Below, piece after piece: positions 1 to 8,328 of a DNA stretch of 64,000 nucleotides. Position numbers and translations under genes: made by a program. Positions within the stretch are counted from its first letter, which is position 1, and every line of letters starts with the position of its first letter. The notes beneath the pieces were generated by a model, which was not told the origin of the DNA, did not search any database, and saw nothing but the letters and a program-made list of their open reading frames with translations. This DNA is from a virus: positions 62,001 through 126,000 of IMG/VR virus record IMGVR_UViG_3300025151_004231, one strand, 5' to 3'.

Positions 1-125
1 TCCTTCTGACCAAAGCCATTACATTGTAAATTACATAAAAAGAAACGCATCCATAATGACGGGATGCCTACGTATTGACCTTCACCTTGTGCTGAAAAGA
101 ATGTTTCACTATACTTTAGTGTCAT
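1..125 (-). CDS. queE: QueE-like radical SAM protein (7-carboxy-7-deazaguanine synthase), 5' part only
   Basis: Only the first 41 residues lie in the window; the gene continues past position 1. The N-terminus carries SAQGEGQYVGIPSLWMRF followed by CNLQCNGFG, the layout of QueE, in which a (S/I)xQGEG strand precedes the radical-SAM cysteine loop. QueE converts 6-carboxytetrahydropterin to 7-carboxy-7-deazaguanine, the step after QueD, and queD and folE lie just upstream in the same orientation. The start ATG at 125 overlaps the end of the preceding small gene by 17 bases. Oddity: the canonical CxxxCxxC third cysteine position reads Phe (C31, C35, F38), so the third cluster ligand must lie elsewhere or be missing. 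Family assignment is by motif plus context. Confidence 0.72.
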   Translation of the reverse strand, partial: MTLKYSETFFSAQGEGQYVGIPSLWMRFFLCNLQCNGFGQK

Positions 126-279
126 CTACGTCCTCAATAGGGTTATCATAATAGTCATGTGTACCTGCTCTATACCTTGCTTTCTTTTCTGATACCATTA
201 CACTACTCATGTAGGCAAAGTAGCCTGCAATTACTGTAACTAAAAGTGCAATCATAAAATTTAGTATTTCCATTATCAT
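109..279 (-). CDS. Small single-pass membrane protein, 56 aa
   Basis: An open frame of 56 codons starts at ATG 279 (a second ATG two codons later is an alternative) and ends at TAG 109, overlapping the queE start. Residues 4-23 (EILNFMIALLVTVIAGYFAY) form a clear membrane helix, followed by a basic then acidic cytoplasmic-type tail ending DDTKV. I recognise no family. It fills the only space between the phosphoribosyltransferase and queE genes, is in the operon direction, and resembles three other tiny membrane proteins in the same module in design, though not in sequence. Confidence 0.7.
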   Translation of the reverse strand: MIMEILNFMIALLVTVIAGYFAYMSSVMVSEKKARYRAGTHDYYDNPIEDVDDTKV

Positions 280-310
280 ATTATATCACCTATTGATAGT
301 AAAGTCAACA

Positions 311-868
311 CTAATCTAACCACCAACTTTCCCAGGGAAAGTCTAGCCAAAGATCGGGTGTTTCTAATCGATTAATCGATTCATATTGATAGTCAACTCC
401 ATCGAATTGACTTGCTTCATTGTTTACGAGTACAGCAAACTTAATGTTTTGCTTCCAAACAACGTCCCATGTATTTCTTTCTTGAGGAAAACAAGATTGT
501 TCCCAATCTTCTTTGATCCAATTAAGAGTTGCACCAGAATCATTGATGTCTTCTACAATGAGAATATTTTTACGTTTAGTTGCGTCCCATCTGTTTTTAA
601 ATACTGGAACATCATCTGGATTGACTACGCCAAATGCTTCACAAGGCATCCATAGATTACTCTCTGGTCCTCCTTGAACATTATCACGTAATGATATGTC
701 TAAAGTATGCATGGGAACTTTAAGATAATGTGATATCATCTTAGCAGGCAGTAAACCACCTCTTGTTATTCCAACTACGTAGTCAGGTCTAAAATTATCT
801 AAGTGCATCTGCCTTAGGATTTCTTGTACGGCGTTCTTTACGTCACCGATACTAAGCCGTTTGTTCAT
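311..868 (-). CDS. Phosphoribosyltransferase-family protein
   Basis: This 185-residue protein has the type I PRTase fold signature: an early YVVGITRGGL segment and the PRPP-binding loop NILIVEDINDSGAT (two hydrophobic strands, ED pair, SGxT). Such enzymes transfer a base onto PRPP or the reverse; the sequence resembles hypoxanthine/xanthine-guanine type PRTases more than orotate PRTase, but the base specificity cannot be read. A good ribosome site (AAAGGAAG) precedes ATG 868. It lies in the operon with queE, queD, folE and upstream GMP reductase, so a role in purine or deazapurine salvage is a reasonable inference, not shown. Confidence 0.8.
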   Translation of the reverse strand: MNKRLSIGDVKNAVQEILRQMHLDNFRPDYVVGITRGGLLPAKMISHYLKVPMHTLDISLRDNVQGGPESNLWMPCEAFGVVNPDDVPVFKNRWDATKRKNILIVEDINDSGATLNWIKEDWEQSCFPQERNTWDVVWKQNIKFAVLVNNEASQFDGVDYQYESINRLETPDLWLDFPWESWWLD

Positions 869-1022
869 TTGCTTCCTTTATAACGCCATTGGTCCAATTT
901 TTAGCACAGTCTTCTGCATAAAACTTTGACTTGCCAGGAAGGTACCTTCTTTCCTTTACTACGCCATCTTCGATAAGTTCAACTACGTAAACTTCTTCAG
1001 TGACTACTTTTGATTCTCTCAT
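852..1022 (-). CDS. Hypothetical protein, 56 aa
   Basis: Small protein beginning MRESKVVTEE. I chose ATG 1022 because it overlaps the stop of the upstream gene (ATGA) and has a GGGAG ribosome site; an in-frame ATG ten codons upstream would lie inside that gene. The sequence is mixed and charged with one cysteine and no membrane segment. I do not recognise it. The C-terminus overlaps the phosphoribosyltransferase start by 17 bases, so the two are probably translationally coupled. Confidence 0.65.
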   Translation of the reverse strand: MRESKVVTEEVYVVELIEDGVVKERRYLPGKSKFYAEDCAKNWTNGVIKEANEQTA

Positions 1023-1204
1023 ATTTTCTCCCTTATTACTGGTCTTTGACAAGGCTCTAGTTCGCCTGCCAATGTTTCATGTGGTATATAATCAGTATCA
1101 GCAATAATCTGCTTTAACTTTTTATTAAATTTGCTACCATCATTTAAGAGTTCGTTACTATAAGGAACCTCTACTGTGATTGTTGCTCTTATTAATTTAT
1201 CCAC
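1019..1204 (-). CDS. Hypothetical protein, 61 aa
   Basis: Small protein starting MDKLIRATITVEVPY, with an alternating hydrophobic start that looks like a beta strand followed by a lysine-rich helix (FNKKLKQIIADTDYI). No recognised family. It overlaps both neighbours by a few bases, which is the normal spacing in this operon and supports it being real. Confidence 0.6.
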   Translation of the reverse strand: MDKLIRATITVEVPYSNELLNDGSKFNKKLKQIIADTDYIPHETLAGELEPCQRPVIREKI

Positions 1205-1550
1205 TAATCTTTTTGTTAATTGCTTTTAGAATCTTATCTGCGTGTTTGTTACCGTCAAGTTCTTTTTCATCTACATGACCATCACCGTCTACGTCATAAT
1301 TGACTTTAGCCCAGTTACCATACGCAATAGTTATACATCTTTCACGTTCGGCTTGATCTTTCTCAAATGAATAATCACTGATAAGTTGTTGCATTTTATG
1401 TGCAACTACTTCATCCTTTTTACAAATCTTCAATAATTCATCAAAAGGAAAAGTATCTAAAGTTAATTTTTTAGATTTTTTAGCAACAGTTTTTTTAGCA
1501 ACCGGCTTTTTAGCAGGTGCTTTCTTTTTTGTTGTTTTTTTCTCTGCCAT
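1197..1550 (-). CDS. Histone-tail-like N-terminus joined to an EF-hand protein
   Basis: The first 30 residues are Lys/Ala/Pro-rich repeats of the KKxAPAKKPVAKK kind seen in bacterial and eukaryotic H1-like tails. The rest (about 87 residues) is helical and contains a textbook calcium loop DVDGDGHVDEKE around residues 90-101 (acidic residues at 1, 3, 5, 9 and 12, Gly at 6). Calcium binding by that loop is the family expectation for EF-hands. The basic tail should favour nucleic acid or acidic surface binding. Strong ribosome site GGAGAAG before ATG 1550. Two other proteins in the window (starting near 8328 and 41224) carry similar tails on unrelated enzymes. Confidence 0.7.
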   Translation of the reverse strand: MAEKKTTKKKAPAKKPVAKKTVAKKSKKLTLDTFPFDELLKICKKDEVVAHKMQQLISDYSFEKDQAERERCITIAYGNWAKVNYDVDGDGHVDEKELDGNKHADKILKAINKKISG

Positions 1551-1579
1551 TTTTCTTCTCCTATAATATGCTACTATTA

Positions 1580-1587
1580 TATTTATT
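1580..1587 (-). promoter_or_regulatory. Weak late-promoter-like octamer AATAAATA
   Basis: AATAAATA lies 30 bases upstream of the ATG at 1550. It differs by one base from the TATAAATA octamer used elsewhere in the window. In DNA this AT-rich the match is weak evidence alone. Confidence 0.3.
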
Positions 1588-1729
1588 AGTTAAAAAGCAA
1601 GGCCATCAAAATTAAAAAGAATGATAAGCCTATTATAATAACTGAAAATTTAAATACTGCTTCAAGTATCTCTGGAAAGAACTTGATAACAAGATATGCT
1701 ATAGTAAAAAAGCCTATAATTTCTAACAT
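1586..1729 (-). CDS. Small hydrophobic protein, 47 aa
   Basis: An open frame from ATG 1729 to TAA 1586 encodes a protein that is hydrophobic almost throughout: an N-terminal segment (residues 1-17), a short charged turn with EILEAVFKF, and a second segment IIIGLSFFLILMALLF. It probably spans the membrane twice or lies as a hairpin. The start overlaps the stop of the upstream gene as TAATG, the coupling pattern seen throughout this operon, which is the main reason to call it. No family recognised. Confidence 0.65.
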   Translation of the reverse strand: MLEIIGFFTIAYLVIKFFPEILEAVFKFSVIIIGLSFFLILMALLFN

Positions 1730-1983
1730 TATAAACCTAAAATACCTATCGCACTAGACAATCCTGCATTATGCAGTTCAATATAATCGTCTAAATCTTT
1801 TAAAATTCTTTGTGTATCATCAATACCTTGATCTGTCAATCGTTCTATAAGGCGCTCTCTGGAGATCTGAGGGTGTGTTCTTAAGATATCTTCAAATACA
1901 TCTGCTTTGTTTGAACTCTGACAGATAGATACAAGTCTATCTCTGGGTATAGTAGCAAATGACATTGTTTGTCCTATTGCCAT
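1729..1983 (-). CDS. Hypothetical helical protein, 84 aa
   Basis: Starts MAIGQTMSFATIPRDRL and is predicted mostly helical with a segment RERLIERLTDQGIDDTQRIL that has the feel of a small helix-turn-helix or protein-interaction bundle. No catalytic motif or membrane span. The gene begins just after the stop of the 27-residue peptide gene and ends in a TAATG overlap. Function not recognised. Confidence 0.65.
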   Translation of the reverse strand: MAIGQTMSFATIPRDRLVSICQSSNKADVFEDILRTHPQISRERLIERLTDQGIDDTQRILKDLDDYIELHNAGLSSAIGILGL

Positions 1984-1984
1984 A

Positions 1985-2068
1985 TTAAAACCTCGGCCTG
2001 TTATTATTGTTAATCCAATACATTATTGCTAATATTAGAATTGCAAGTAATGTTGTAGTCAAATCCAT
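1985..2068 (-). CDS. Membrane micropeptide, 27 aa
   Basis: A 27-codon frame starts at ATG 2068, overlapping the queD stop as TAATG, and encodes MDLTTTLLAILILAIMYWI followed by an Asn/Arg tail. It is one membrane helix with a short polar end. Size alone makes it uncertain, but exact coupling to queD, correct orientation and a clean hydrophobic helix argue for translation. It matches in design the 31-residue peptide at 9343-9438. Confidence 0.5.
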   Translation of the reverse strand: MDLTTTLLAILILAIMYWINNNNRPRF

Positions 2069-2601
2069 TATTGTCTCTCATAAATTGCTGAGTTAGCATC
2101 ATGCTCAAATACTTCAACACTTTTAACTCTTACTGTATTGTTAAGGGCTTTACCTTGATATTTTTGTCTTTCGATAATAATAGTCATTTGTCTGAATACT
2201 TCTTCTGCAAACTTTTCTGACCCTACGTTGTCGAATACTTTAACTTTTGCTAGACCTTTCTTTTCTAATTGTCTAAACTGTCCAATCTCAGGATCATCTT
2301 TTGCTACAACAATCGTGTGATCAAAGTGATCTTCTAGCCAATTCTTTAATTCTTTGAGTCCACCAAAGTCCATAACCCAGTTACGTTCATCAAGTGAATC
2401 ACATTCAAACACAAGTTTGAATCCTAGTGAATAACCATGCAACAAAGAACAATGTGAATGTGTCGCACGCCATTGTCTAAAACAACAAGAGAATCCTCTG
2501 TCGTTTCCATATGTCTTAGTTGACAGATATTTCCCTTTGCCGAAATCAAGTTCAGGCATTTTTACTTTTTTTGATTTTTTTAAAAACTTTGGTAACTTCA
2601 T
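2068..2601 (-). CDS. queD: QueD / 6-pyruvoyl-tetrahydropterin synthase family protein
   Basis: This 177-residue protein has the PTPS signature: THSHCSLLHGYSL (residues 47-59, Cys51 in the catalytic position before the HG pair) and the substrate strand NWVMDFGGLKELKNWL, then HFDHTIVV. QueD turns dihydroneopterin triphosphate, the FolE product, into 6-carboxytetrahydropterin for QueE. Oddity: the usual HGH zinc pair reads HGY (His55, Tyr57), so one zinc ligand is replaced or moved to one of the two histidines at 48 and 50. A basic N-terminal extension of about 18 residues precedes the domain. folE lies two genes upstream and queE downstream, so the preQ0 role is favoured over a biopterin role. 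Confidence 0.85.
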   Translation of the reverse strand: MKLPKFLKKSKKVKMPELDFGKGKYLSTKTYGNDRGFSCCFRQWRATHSHCSLLHGYSLGFKLVFECDSLDERNWVMDFGGLKELKNWLEDHFDHTIVVAKDDPEIGQFRQLEKKGLAKVKVFDNVGSEKFAEEVFRQMTIIIERQKYQGKALNNTVRVKSVEVFEHDANSAIYERQ

Positions 2602-3053
2602 TTTTCTCCCTCTGCTACTCGTTTGCGTAATGACGAGGAACTAAAACTATGATCTCTGCCATTATATATTACTTTAATATCTCTAGCATTACAAATGTCT
2701 TTGCCAGAAAACTCTTGTTCTTGGTATTCAACTCCGATGATTCTTACATCAAGTGGTAAGACTAAAAGCAAATCTTTTAAGTCTTGTTCAGTCTGATAGA
2801 TAACAATCTCATCTACATACCTAGTTGCCGCTAATTGAATCTGACGTTCTACGATAGATTGTATAGGCGGATTCTTTTGTTCAGGACGATCTATGGTTGG
2901 ATCAGTCTGTAATCCTGCAATCAAATAGTCGCAATGATTTTTTGCTTCTGACAACATTGCAATGTGACCAGCATGTAGTAAATCAAATGTACTAAACGTA
3001 ATGCCGATAGTCTTGCCTTCATCTTTAAGTTGTCTGATTTTATTAAATATCAC
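2598..3053 (-). CDS. Cytidylyltransferase-like nucleotidyltransferase
   Basis: A 151-residue single-domain protein of the HxGH nucleotidyltransferase superfamily: GITFSTFDLLHAGHIAML at residues 17-34 gives the HxGH motif, and SSSSLRKRV near the C-terminus is in the place of the ISTTxI(K/R) motif. Members such as TagD/GCT and HldE join a nucleotide to a phosphorylated small molecule (CDP-glycerol, ADP-heptose). The substrate is unknown. It overlaps queD (ATGA), so it is co-expressed with the deazaguanine genes, though it is more probably a cell-surface or cofactor enzyme. Confidence 0.8.
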   Translation of the reverse strand: MIFNKIRQLKDEGKTIGITFSTFDLLHAGHIAMLSEAKNHCDYLIAGLQTDPTIDRPEQKNPPIQSIVERQIQLAATRYVDEIVIYQTEQDLKDLLLVLPLDVRIIGVEYQEQEFSGKDICNARDIKVIYNGRDHSFSSSSLRKRVAEGEK

Positions 3054-3286
3054 TTTTTTAAAATCTCCATCATTAGTTCTTGTTCTTTATCCTTAAGCCA
3101 GTCTTCTTCCCCAACAAAGTCAGGTGCATCTGCAATAACTTTGTCTAAAAAGAACTTAAGTAGATATAAGTCTTGTTTAATACCCCATGAAACATATCCA
3201 TCATTATAAGGTGAAGTCATTTCGATATTCATCTTACGGATCTTGGACATGATATCATCTATATCAGGAAGTCGTGGACCTGCCAT
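3050..3286 (-). CDS. Hypothetical protein, 78 aa (paralogue of the 16954-17175 product)
   Basis: Small helical protein starting MAGPRLPDIDDI. Its C-terminal half (GYVSWGIKQDLYLLKFFL then DKVIADAPDFVG) lines up with the C-terminal half of the protein at 16954-17175 (GYTG, MKKKLWQIKMRVDQAIAKAP): GY, a lysine-rich helix, D-x-(A/V)-I-A-x-A-P, then an acidic stretch. That suggests a duplicated small-protein family of unknown function. It overlaps the nucleotidyltransferase gene by four bases and ends one base from folE. Confidence 0.6.
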   Translation of the reverse strand: MAGPRLPDIDDIMSKIRKMNIEMTSPYNDGYVSWGIKQDLYLLKFFLDKVIADAPDFVGEEDWLKDKEQELMMEILKK

Positions 3287-3287
3287 A

Positions 3288-3959
3288 TTACTGCCTTGCT
3301 AGTGCTAAAAACTCTGCTCTGACTTCCGGGTCTGATTTGAAACCGCCACCTAGTCTGCTTGTAATTGTTGAACTGCCTGTATCTTCAACGCCTCTTGATT
3401 TAACACAATAATGTTGTGCATCAATCATTACTGCTACGTCTTCTGTTTCCAAAATGAAAGATAGTGCATGATAAACTTGCTCAGTTAAACGTTCTTGTAT
3501 CTGAGGTCTTTTTGCAAAGTATTCAACGATACGATTAATCTTTGATAGACCTAATACTTTTTCATTAGGTACATATGCAACAGTTGCTAAACCATCGATA
3601 ACAACAAAGTGATGTTCACAGTTAGATTGTACAGAAATGTTCTTTTCTACAACCATTTCATTATAATTCATTTTGTTTTCAACAACAGTTGCTTTAGGGA
3701 ATGCATCATAATCAAGTCCCCAAAAGATTTCGTTTACATACATTTTTGCAACACGTTTAGGAGTATCTATAAGACTATCATCTGATAGATCAAGTCCTAA
3801 AGTATTCATAATGTGATTGAAGTGTTCTTCTATCTTGTCGATTTTTTCTGTACGAGAAAGACCATTATCAGTTACTGGAGTTTCAACTCCCATTTTGACT
3901 AAGTGATCGTGTACTTGTTGCCCTAGAACAGGGTCTGTTTTTGTTTTGTTATAAGACAT
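3288..3959 (-). CDS. folE: GTP cyclohydrolase I
   Basis: A 223-residue full-length Fol[13 protein letters not shown] (Cys114, His116, His117) supplies zinc and catalytic ligands and [12 protein letters not shown] supplies the distal cysteine and the substrate Arg/Glu. The enzyme opens GTP to dihydroneopterin triphosphate, the first committed step for both folate and 7-deazaguanine synthesis. With QueD and a QueE-like protein in the same transcript the deazaguanine route is the natural reading. A strong ribosome site (GGAAGGAG) precedes ATG 3959 and a perfect late-promoter octamer lies 70 bases upstream at 4029-4036. Confidence 0.95.
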   Translation of the reverse strand: MSYNKTKTDPVLGQQVHDHLVKMGVETPVTDNGLSRTEKIDKIEEHFNHIMNTLGLDLSDDSLIDTPKRVAKMYVNEIFWGLDYDAFPKATVVENKMNYNEMVVEKNISVQSNCEHHFVVIDGLATVAYVPNEKVLGLSKINRIVEYFAKRPQIQERLTEQVYHALSFILETEDVAVMIDAQHYCVKSRGVEDTGSSTITSRLGGGFKSDPEVRAEFLALARQ

Positions 3960-4028
3960 TTGCCTTTTCTCCTTCCTAACGCGGATATAGTTATTTTAAA
4001 TTGTGTCGTAACCTTTGTGTTACAAATG

Positions 4029-4036
4029 TATTTATA
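4029..4036 (-). promoter_or_regulatory. T4-type late promoter TATAAATA upstream of folE
   Basis: A perfect TATAAATA octamer overlaps the stop codon of the SGNH-like gene and lies 70 bases upstream of folE in a 72-base non-coding gap. It would start a late transcript through folE, queD and queE. Confidence 0.65.
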
Positions 4037-4991
4037 CATTATATGATGATAAGTTATATTTTTCAAGTAGAAAGGGTAACACGACTTTTGCTACAAAGTC
4101 TTTGTGTTGCTCAGTACTTGGATGAGGATCTCTAGGTAGACCAGTGTCTGGATTCATATCTCTGTGTTTAAATTCACTTACATTTGTTACCCAGTCCTGT
4201 AAATGTTTTATTGGCAACCAATAATTTTTATCTATCTCGTTGTAAAGATAATTAATTTCTGGATTATTTAAATATGCAAAATGTTTTTCTTGTGTATACT
4301 TGTCTGGGTCTATTATACATTCTGTTTGTTTAGAGTAATGTTCACTTTCAGGGTGAGGACCCATATACGTAAAAACATCATGGTCATATTCTGTCATAAA
4401 ATATCTGATACCTTTGTCTTTAAGGAACCATTGAGTTCTTAAAATGTGTTCGCATGTTTCTATAATTGCTTTCTCAGGGTTAACAAAACTTTCAAAATAT
4501 TTTACAGTCGTTTCATCTGAGAAATGCGGGTTTAATATGTAATGACTGGGTACACGTGGTTGTCTTATTGAAAGGGGATTTGAAGCCCAGTCTCTTTCAG
4601 TTCTGTCTGTGATATCTGCGAATATCGGCTCATCGTCTGTATGACCATTAATTTCATGTAAGAATTCATTATAATTCTGTGATCTACCTATTACAGTAGT
4701 TCTCATAAAATTGCGTTGATATTTTTCAGAATAGTGTGATTGTCTGTCACAACCAGACCACATAATTCCTACTAACATCTGATCAGGTAACACACCCTGT
4801 TCTAATGCCGATAGTACAGTAGATATTACTTTGCGTGATATAATTGAATTACCAGAGGCACCATGACCTCGATGTGCTACATATCTTAAAGATTTTATTT
4901 GGTGTTGTAACTCTAACGGCCATGTGATATCTTTATTTGCGGGCTGTGAATAAGAACACCCTGCTGTAATTAAATGCGTTGGAGATTTCAA
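4032..4991 (-). CDS. SGNH/GDSL hydrolase-like protein
   Basis: A 319-residue protein whose N-terminus [11 protein letters not shown] carries the GxS block I of SGNH hydrolases (serine in GCS) and whose C-terminal [12 protein letters not shown] supplies a plausible catalytic Asp-x-x-His. SGNH enzymes cleave or transfer acyl groups on sugars and lipids. A shorter relative lies at 15198-15824. The start is TTG at 4991, overlapping the guaC stop (TTGA), so expression depends on coupling. The substrate is unknown; a role in modifying host surface glycan is a guess. Confidence 0.7.
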   Translation of the reverse strand: MKSPTHLITAGCSYSQPANKDITWPLELQHQIKSLRYVAHRGHGASGNSIISRKVISTVLSALEQGVLPDQMLVGIMWSGCDRQSHYSEKYQRNFMRTTVIGRSQNYNEFLHEINGHTDDEPIFADITDRTERDWASNPLSIRQPRVPSHYILNPHFSDETTVKYFESFVNPEKAIIETCEHILRTQWFLKDKGIRYFMTEYDHDVFTYMGPHPESEHYSKQTECIIDPDKYTQEKHFAYLNNPEINYLYNEIDKNYWLPIKHLQDWVTNVSEFKHRDMNPDTGLPRDPHPSTEQHKDFVAKVVLPFLLEKYNLSSYNV

Positions 4992-6088
4992 TTGTTTTCA
5001 AATACTTTGTTATATTGATTATTTACTCTAACAAAGGTAGTACACTTACTCAAGTCTTTAAGTTTACGTGCTCCTGCGTAAGTACAGGCGCTTCTAATGC
5101 CCCCTAAGATGTCTTGCACTGTGTTAGCAACTTCGCCCTTATAAGGAATCGATACTGTTCGACCCTCTGAACTACGATAATCTTTTAGTCCACCAAAGTG
5201 TTTCTTGTTTGCTGTATCACTGCTCATGCCATAAAATTGAACAAATTGTTTTTGGACCTTTTTACCAATGCCTGCACTTGTTGCTGGTGCTTGTTCATTA
5301 GTGATGTAAGTTTTCTCTATGATTTCTCCGCCACCTTCGTCATGTCCTGCTAACATACCACCTAGCATAACAAAGTCAGCACCTCCACCAAATGCTTTTG
5401 CTACATCGCCAGAACTACTACAACCCCCATCAGCAATGATGTGTCCACCAAGACCATGAGCGGCGTCAGCACACTCCATGATTGCGGATAACTGCGGGTA
5501 CCCAACTCCTGTCTTAATGCGAGTAGTGCAAACACTACCAGGCCCAATCCCCACTTTAACGATATCGGCTCCACTTAATATTAACTCCTCTGTCATTTCG
5601 CCTGTTACTACATTACCTGCAATGATAACTAGTGATGGATGCTTTTCTCTAATCTGTTTGACTACTCCTGCGAAACGTTCTGAATAACCATTAGCAACAT
5701 CTATACAGAGATATTTGATACCTCTAATTTTCATTACTCTGTCTAGTTTTTCGATATCATCGTCAGTAATGCCGATACTCATGGCAACATGTTCTCGTCT
5801 TGTGCCATTTGTTTCTAAAAAGAATTGTGTTAGTTGTTCTACACTGTAAGTTTTAACTAGACATGTAAACAACCCTAGATCAGCAAGTTTGTCTGCCATT
5901 TCAAAAGTACCAACACCATCCATATTAGATGCCATAATCGGTACTCCTTTATAACCCGAGTTTGAATCGGTATTCCTAAAGTTATACTCTCGTTCTAATT
6001 GTACTTGTTTACGTGATCCTAGTGTTGATCTTTTTGGTTTAATTAATACATCTGAAAAGTCTAACTTAATCTCAGATTCAATTCGCAT
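4988..6088 (-). CDS. guaC: GMP reductase
   Basis: A 366-residue IMPDH/GMPR-fold protein. [12 protein letters not shown] with Cys187 is the catalytic loop, and [37 protein letters not shown] and [11 protein letters not shown] are diagnostic of GMP reductase rather than IMP dehydrogenase; no CBS domain is present. It reduces GMP to IMP and ammonia using NADPH. In a phage this would re-route host guanine nucleotides. It overlaps the flanking genes by four bases and by one (TAATG). Position between folE and dpdA suggests a link with guanine modification, which is inference. Confidence 0.92.
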   Translation of the reverse strand: MRIESEIKLDFSDVLIKPKRSTLGSRKQVQLEREYNFRNTDSNSGYKGVPIMASNMDGVGTFEMADKLADLGLFTCLVKTYSVEQLTQFFLETNGTRREHVAMSIGITDDDIEKLDRVMKIRGIKYLCIDVANGYSERFAGVVKQIREKHPSLVIIAGNVVTGEMTEELILSGADIVKVGIGPGSVCTTRIKTGVGYPQLSAIMECADAAHGLGGHIIADGGCSSSGDVAKAFGGGADFVMLGGMLAGHDEGGGEIIEKTYITNEQAPATSAGIGKKVQKQFVQFYGMSSDTANKKHFGGLKDYRSSEGRTVSIPYKGEVANTVQDILGGIRSACTYAGARKLKDLSKCTTFVRVNNQYNKVFENN

Positions 6089-7275
6089 TAGAATTTACTC
6101 ACTCTTGTCTGTTGTCGATAATCTATACTATCTCTACGCCACTCTTCTCCATCACCTTGCATGATGTCGATACAACGATCAATAGTGCCATTAGTCCAAT
6201 CACTAATCTTGCCTTGATTTTGATGTTGAATGCCCAATAGAGGATGCATCTTATCAATTACATCTTCAATTGACCACGGAATGTAAAGTCTATCTTTGTC
6301 GTTAGCAAACGTTTCAGGGAAACTTCTGTACGCAGGGAATAGAACATTACAACCTAGTGCGTCACCTTCTGAGACTGTATTACTAACCCAGTCTTGTAAA
6401 GCACAATTGAAGACGACCCTAGTATCATTAAGAATACGATAATAATCATTTTTAGATAAGTTTTCATGGATAACTAGTTTCTTTTGTTTTTGCAATTTCT
6501 TTGTACGTTTCATGTACGAGTCATTATTGCTTCTTAACTCTCCACCTGATAGTAGACAGAACTCAATGCCATGCTTTTTACCATATCTAGCATACCATTC
6601 TTCGATAAGATCCATATAAAAGTCAGGTTGTTTCTCTTGGTCCCAACGAGCAGTAAACGCCACTCGCATTTTACGTTCTTCAAACGGCTTAAATTCTTCT
6701 AGTTCTAGTAAACGTCTACGTACTTCTTCTTTGCCAAACGCAAGACCTGAGATATTATAGATGGGAGCAGTCCAACCTGCAATCTTCATGTGTGCAACCA
6801 TTTCTTCGTTAGTTGCCAAGACACCTGTTACAAATTCATTGACCATCTTTTCATACAGACCCATCCACTTCTCCATGCCCCAGACATGTACGAAATCATC
6901 TGGATCAACAGACTGTGCTAAACATCTTACAAAGACTTTGGGTCTGTGTTCTTCTGAAACTTGATTCATTATATAAGGGAGTGATTCGATACCTGGCTGA
7001 AACATATCTTCAAAGAAGATACAGTCTTCACTTGTTACTTCACCTTCTTTCATCAGTTTAACTAATGACATCATTTGCGACATACCAAAGTATGAACGAC
7101 CATGTGCATCTAATACTTGACCTGTTACAATAGATTGATCAGTTGTTAATAGTTCACCTGGAACCACTACATAGTCAAGTCCACGTTTGTTAAATGCTTC
7201 AGTATTCCATTGTTGCAGTTGTAATGTGTATCTTGCTTCGTAGGGTTCTAAGCCCATGTAATATAGTTTACGCAT
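6088..7275 (-). CDS. GT-B type glycosyltransferase-like protein
   Basis: A 395-residue protein with the two-lobed pattern of GT4/GT-B enzymes: an N-terminal lobe containing [14 protein letters not shown], then the second lobe starting [18 protein letters not shown], followed by [10 protein letters not shown] and a C-terminal donor-site region [19 protein letters not shown] that corresponds to the E-x7-E region. Donor and acceptor are not readable. Strong GAGGT ribosome site before ATG 7275. It could glycosylate modified DNA or a surface glycan. Confidence 0.75.
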   Translation of the reverse strand: MRKLYYMGLEPYEARYTLQLQQWNTEAFNKRGLDYVVVPGELLTTDQSIVTGQVLDAHGRSYFGMSQMMSLVKLMKEGEVTSEDCIFFEDMFQPGIESLPYIMNQVSEEHRPKVFVRCLAQSVDPDDFVHVWGMEKWMGLYEKMVNEFVTGVLATNEEMVAHMKIAGWTAPIYNISGLAFGKEEVRRRLLELEEFKPFEERKMRVAFTARWDQEKQPDFYMDLIEEWYARYGKKHGIEFCLLSGGELRSNNDSYMKRTKKLQKQKKLVIHENLSKNDYYRILNDTRVVFNCALQDWVSNTVSEGDALGCNVLFPAYRSFPETFANDKDRLYIPWSIEDVIDKMHPLLGIQHQNQGKISDWTNGTIDRCIDIMQGDGEEWRRDSIDYRQQTRVSKF

Positions 7276-7284
7276 AATTACCTC

Positions 7285-8328
7285 TTATGTCTTTGGTCTA
7301 AATACTCGTTCAATGTCTTCTTCAATACAATTGTCTCCGTATTGAACTTCACATATTGTCAATGGCTCACTTTCGTTGTTTACTAGTCTATGCCATTCCA
7401 TGACAGGGATCCAAGTTGATTGATGTTTACCAAACTTACCAACTAAGATATCACCGATATCACGTTTAGGATCATTCGGATATGCTACTGTATAAACTGT
7501 AGCAACACCACTAGCAACAAACCAAAACTCTGATCGACCTTGATGTCTTTGCATACTCAACGATTGACCTGGATCAACAGTTAGTTCTTTAACTTTGACT
7601 TCTCTGCCAAACTCATGCAATACACGATAGTAACCCCAATCACGTTCAGTACGAGGAGCCGCCCATTCGCCTAAAAGACTAGAACTAGATTGAGTTTTAT
7701 CTCCACCTACTCCAAATGAAAACGATACATTTGCATCAGGATAGTTCATTTCTTTAATGTTAGCACTAGTTCTATCTCCACCATTAGCAAATATTATATG
7801 CTCATCCGGGAACATATGTCTAGTAATATGGATAGCATTCATGCTGGAATCATCTGAATCATCAAATGTGATTACTTGATCTACATTACGCAATGCCAAT
7901 AACAATCGCACTCGTTCTTCAACAGGCATAAAACACTTGCCTTTCTTACGAATAAGCCAATCATCACTGTTGACACCAACTACTACTTTAGCACCATGCC
8001 ATGATCCCTCACGACCTAATTCTTTAGCGGCATCAATATAGTCTAAGTGACCTGAATGTATAGGATCAAATCCACCTGTGACTAAGACAACTGTGCCATT
8101 TTCTCTTGTAGGAGTCTTTGGCATTTCTATCTTTTGCAAGACGGGTTTTTGTTCGACTGCTTTTTCAACAGTTTTCTTCGTTGCGACTGGTGCTTTCTTT
8201 TTGACTGTCTTTGTAGGTGCTTTTTTAGTTGCCGGCTTTTTAGCAGGCGCCTTTTTTGCTACAGTTTTTTTAGCAGTCATTTTCTTGCTACCTTTTGTAG
8301 TGTCGTCTTTTTTGGTATTTTTGGCCAT
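7285..8328 (-). CDS. Fusion: basic tail, HldE/TagD-type nucleotidyltransferase and mannose-6-phosphate-isomerase-type cupin
   Basis: Three parts are visible in 347 residues. Residues 1-65 are a Lys/Ala/Pro-rich tail with repeated KKTVAKK and KKAPAKK units. Residues 78-215 form an HxGH nucleotidyltransferase (TGGFDPIHSGHLDYI, later QSSSSLL). Residues 220-347 form a cupin of the type II phosphomannose isomerase C-terminal kind (SMQRHQGRSEFWFVASG). Nucleotidyltransferase and cupin together suggest sugar-nucleotide synthesis. The basic tail is odd on a metabolic enzyme and recurs in two other proteins here. Confidence 0.8.
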   Translation of the reverse strand: MAKNTKKDDTTKGSKKMTAKKTVAKKAPAKKPATKKAPTKTVKKKAPVATKKTVEKAVEQKPVLQKIEMPKTPTRENGTVVLVTGGFDPIHSGHLDYIDAAKELGREGSWHGAKVVVGVNSDDWLIRKKGKCFMPVEERVRLLLALRNVDQVITFDDSDDSSMNAIHITRHMFPDEHIIFANGGDRTSANIKEMNYPDANVSFSFGVGGDKTQSSSSLLGEWAAPRTERDWGYYRVLHEFGREVKVKELTVDPGQSLSMQRHQGRSEFWFVASGVATVYTVAYPNDPKRDIGDILVGKFGKHQSTWIPVMEWHRLVNNESEPLTICEVQYGDNCIEEDIERVFRPKT

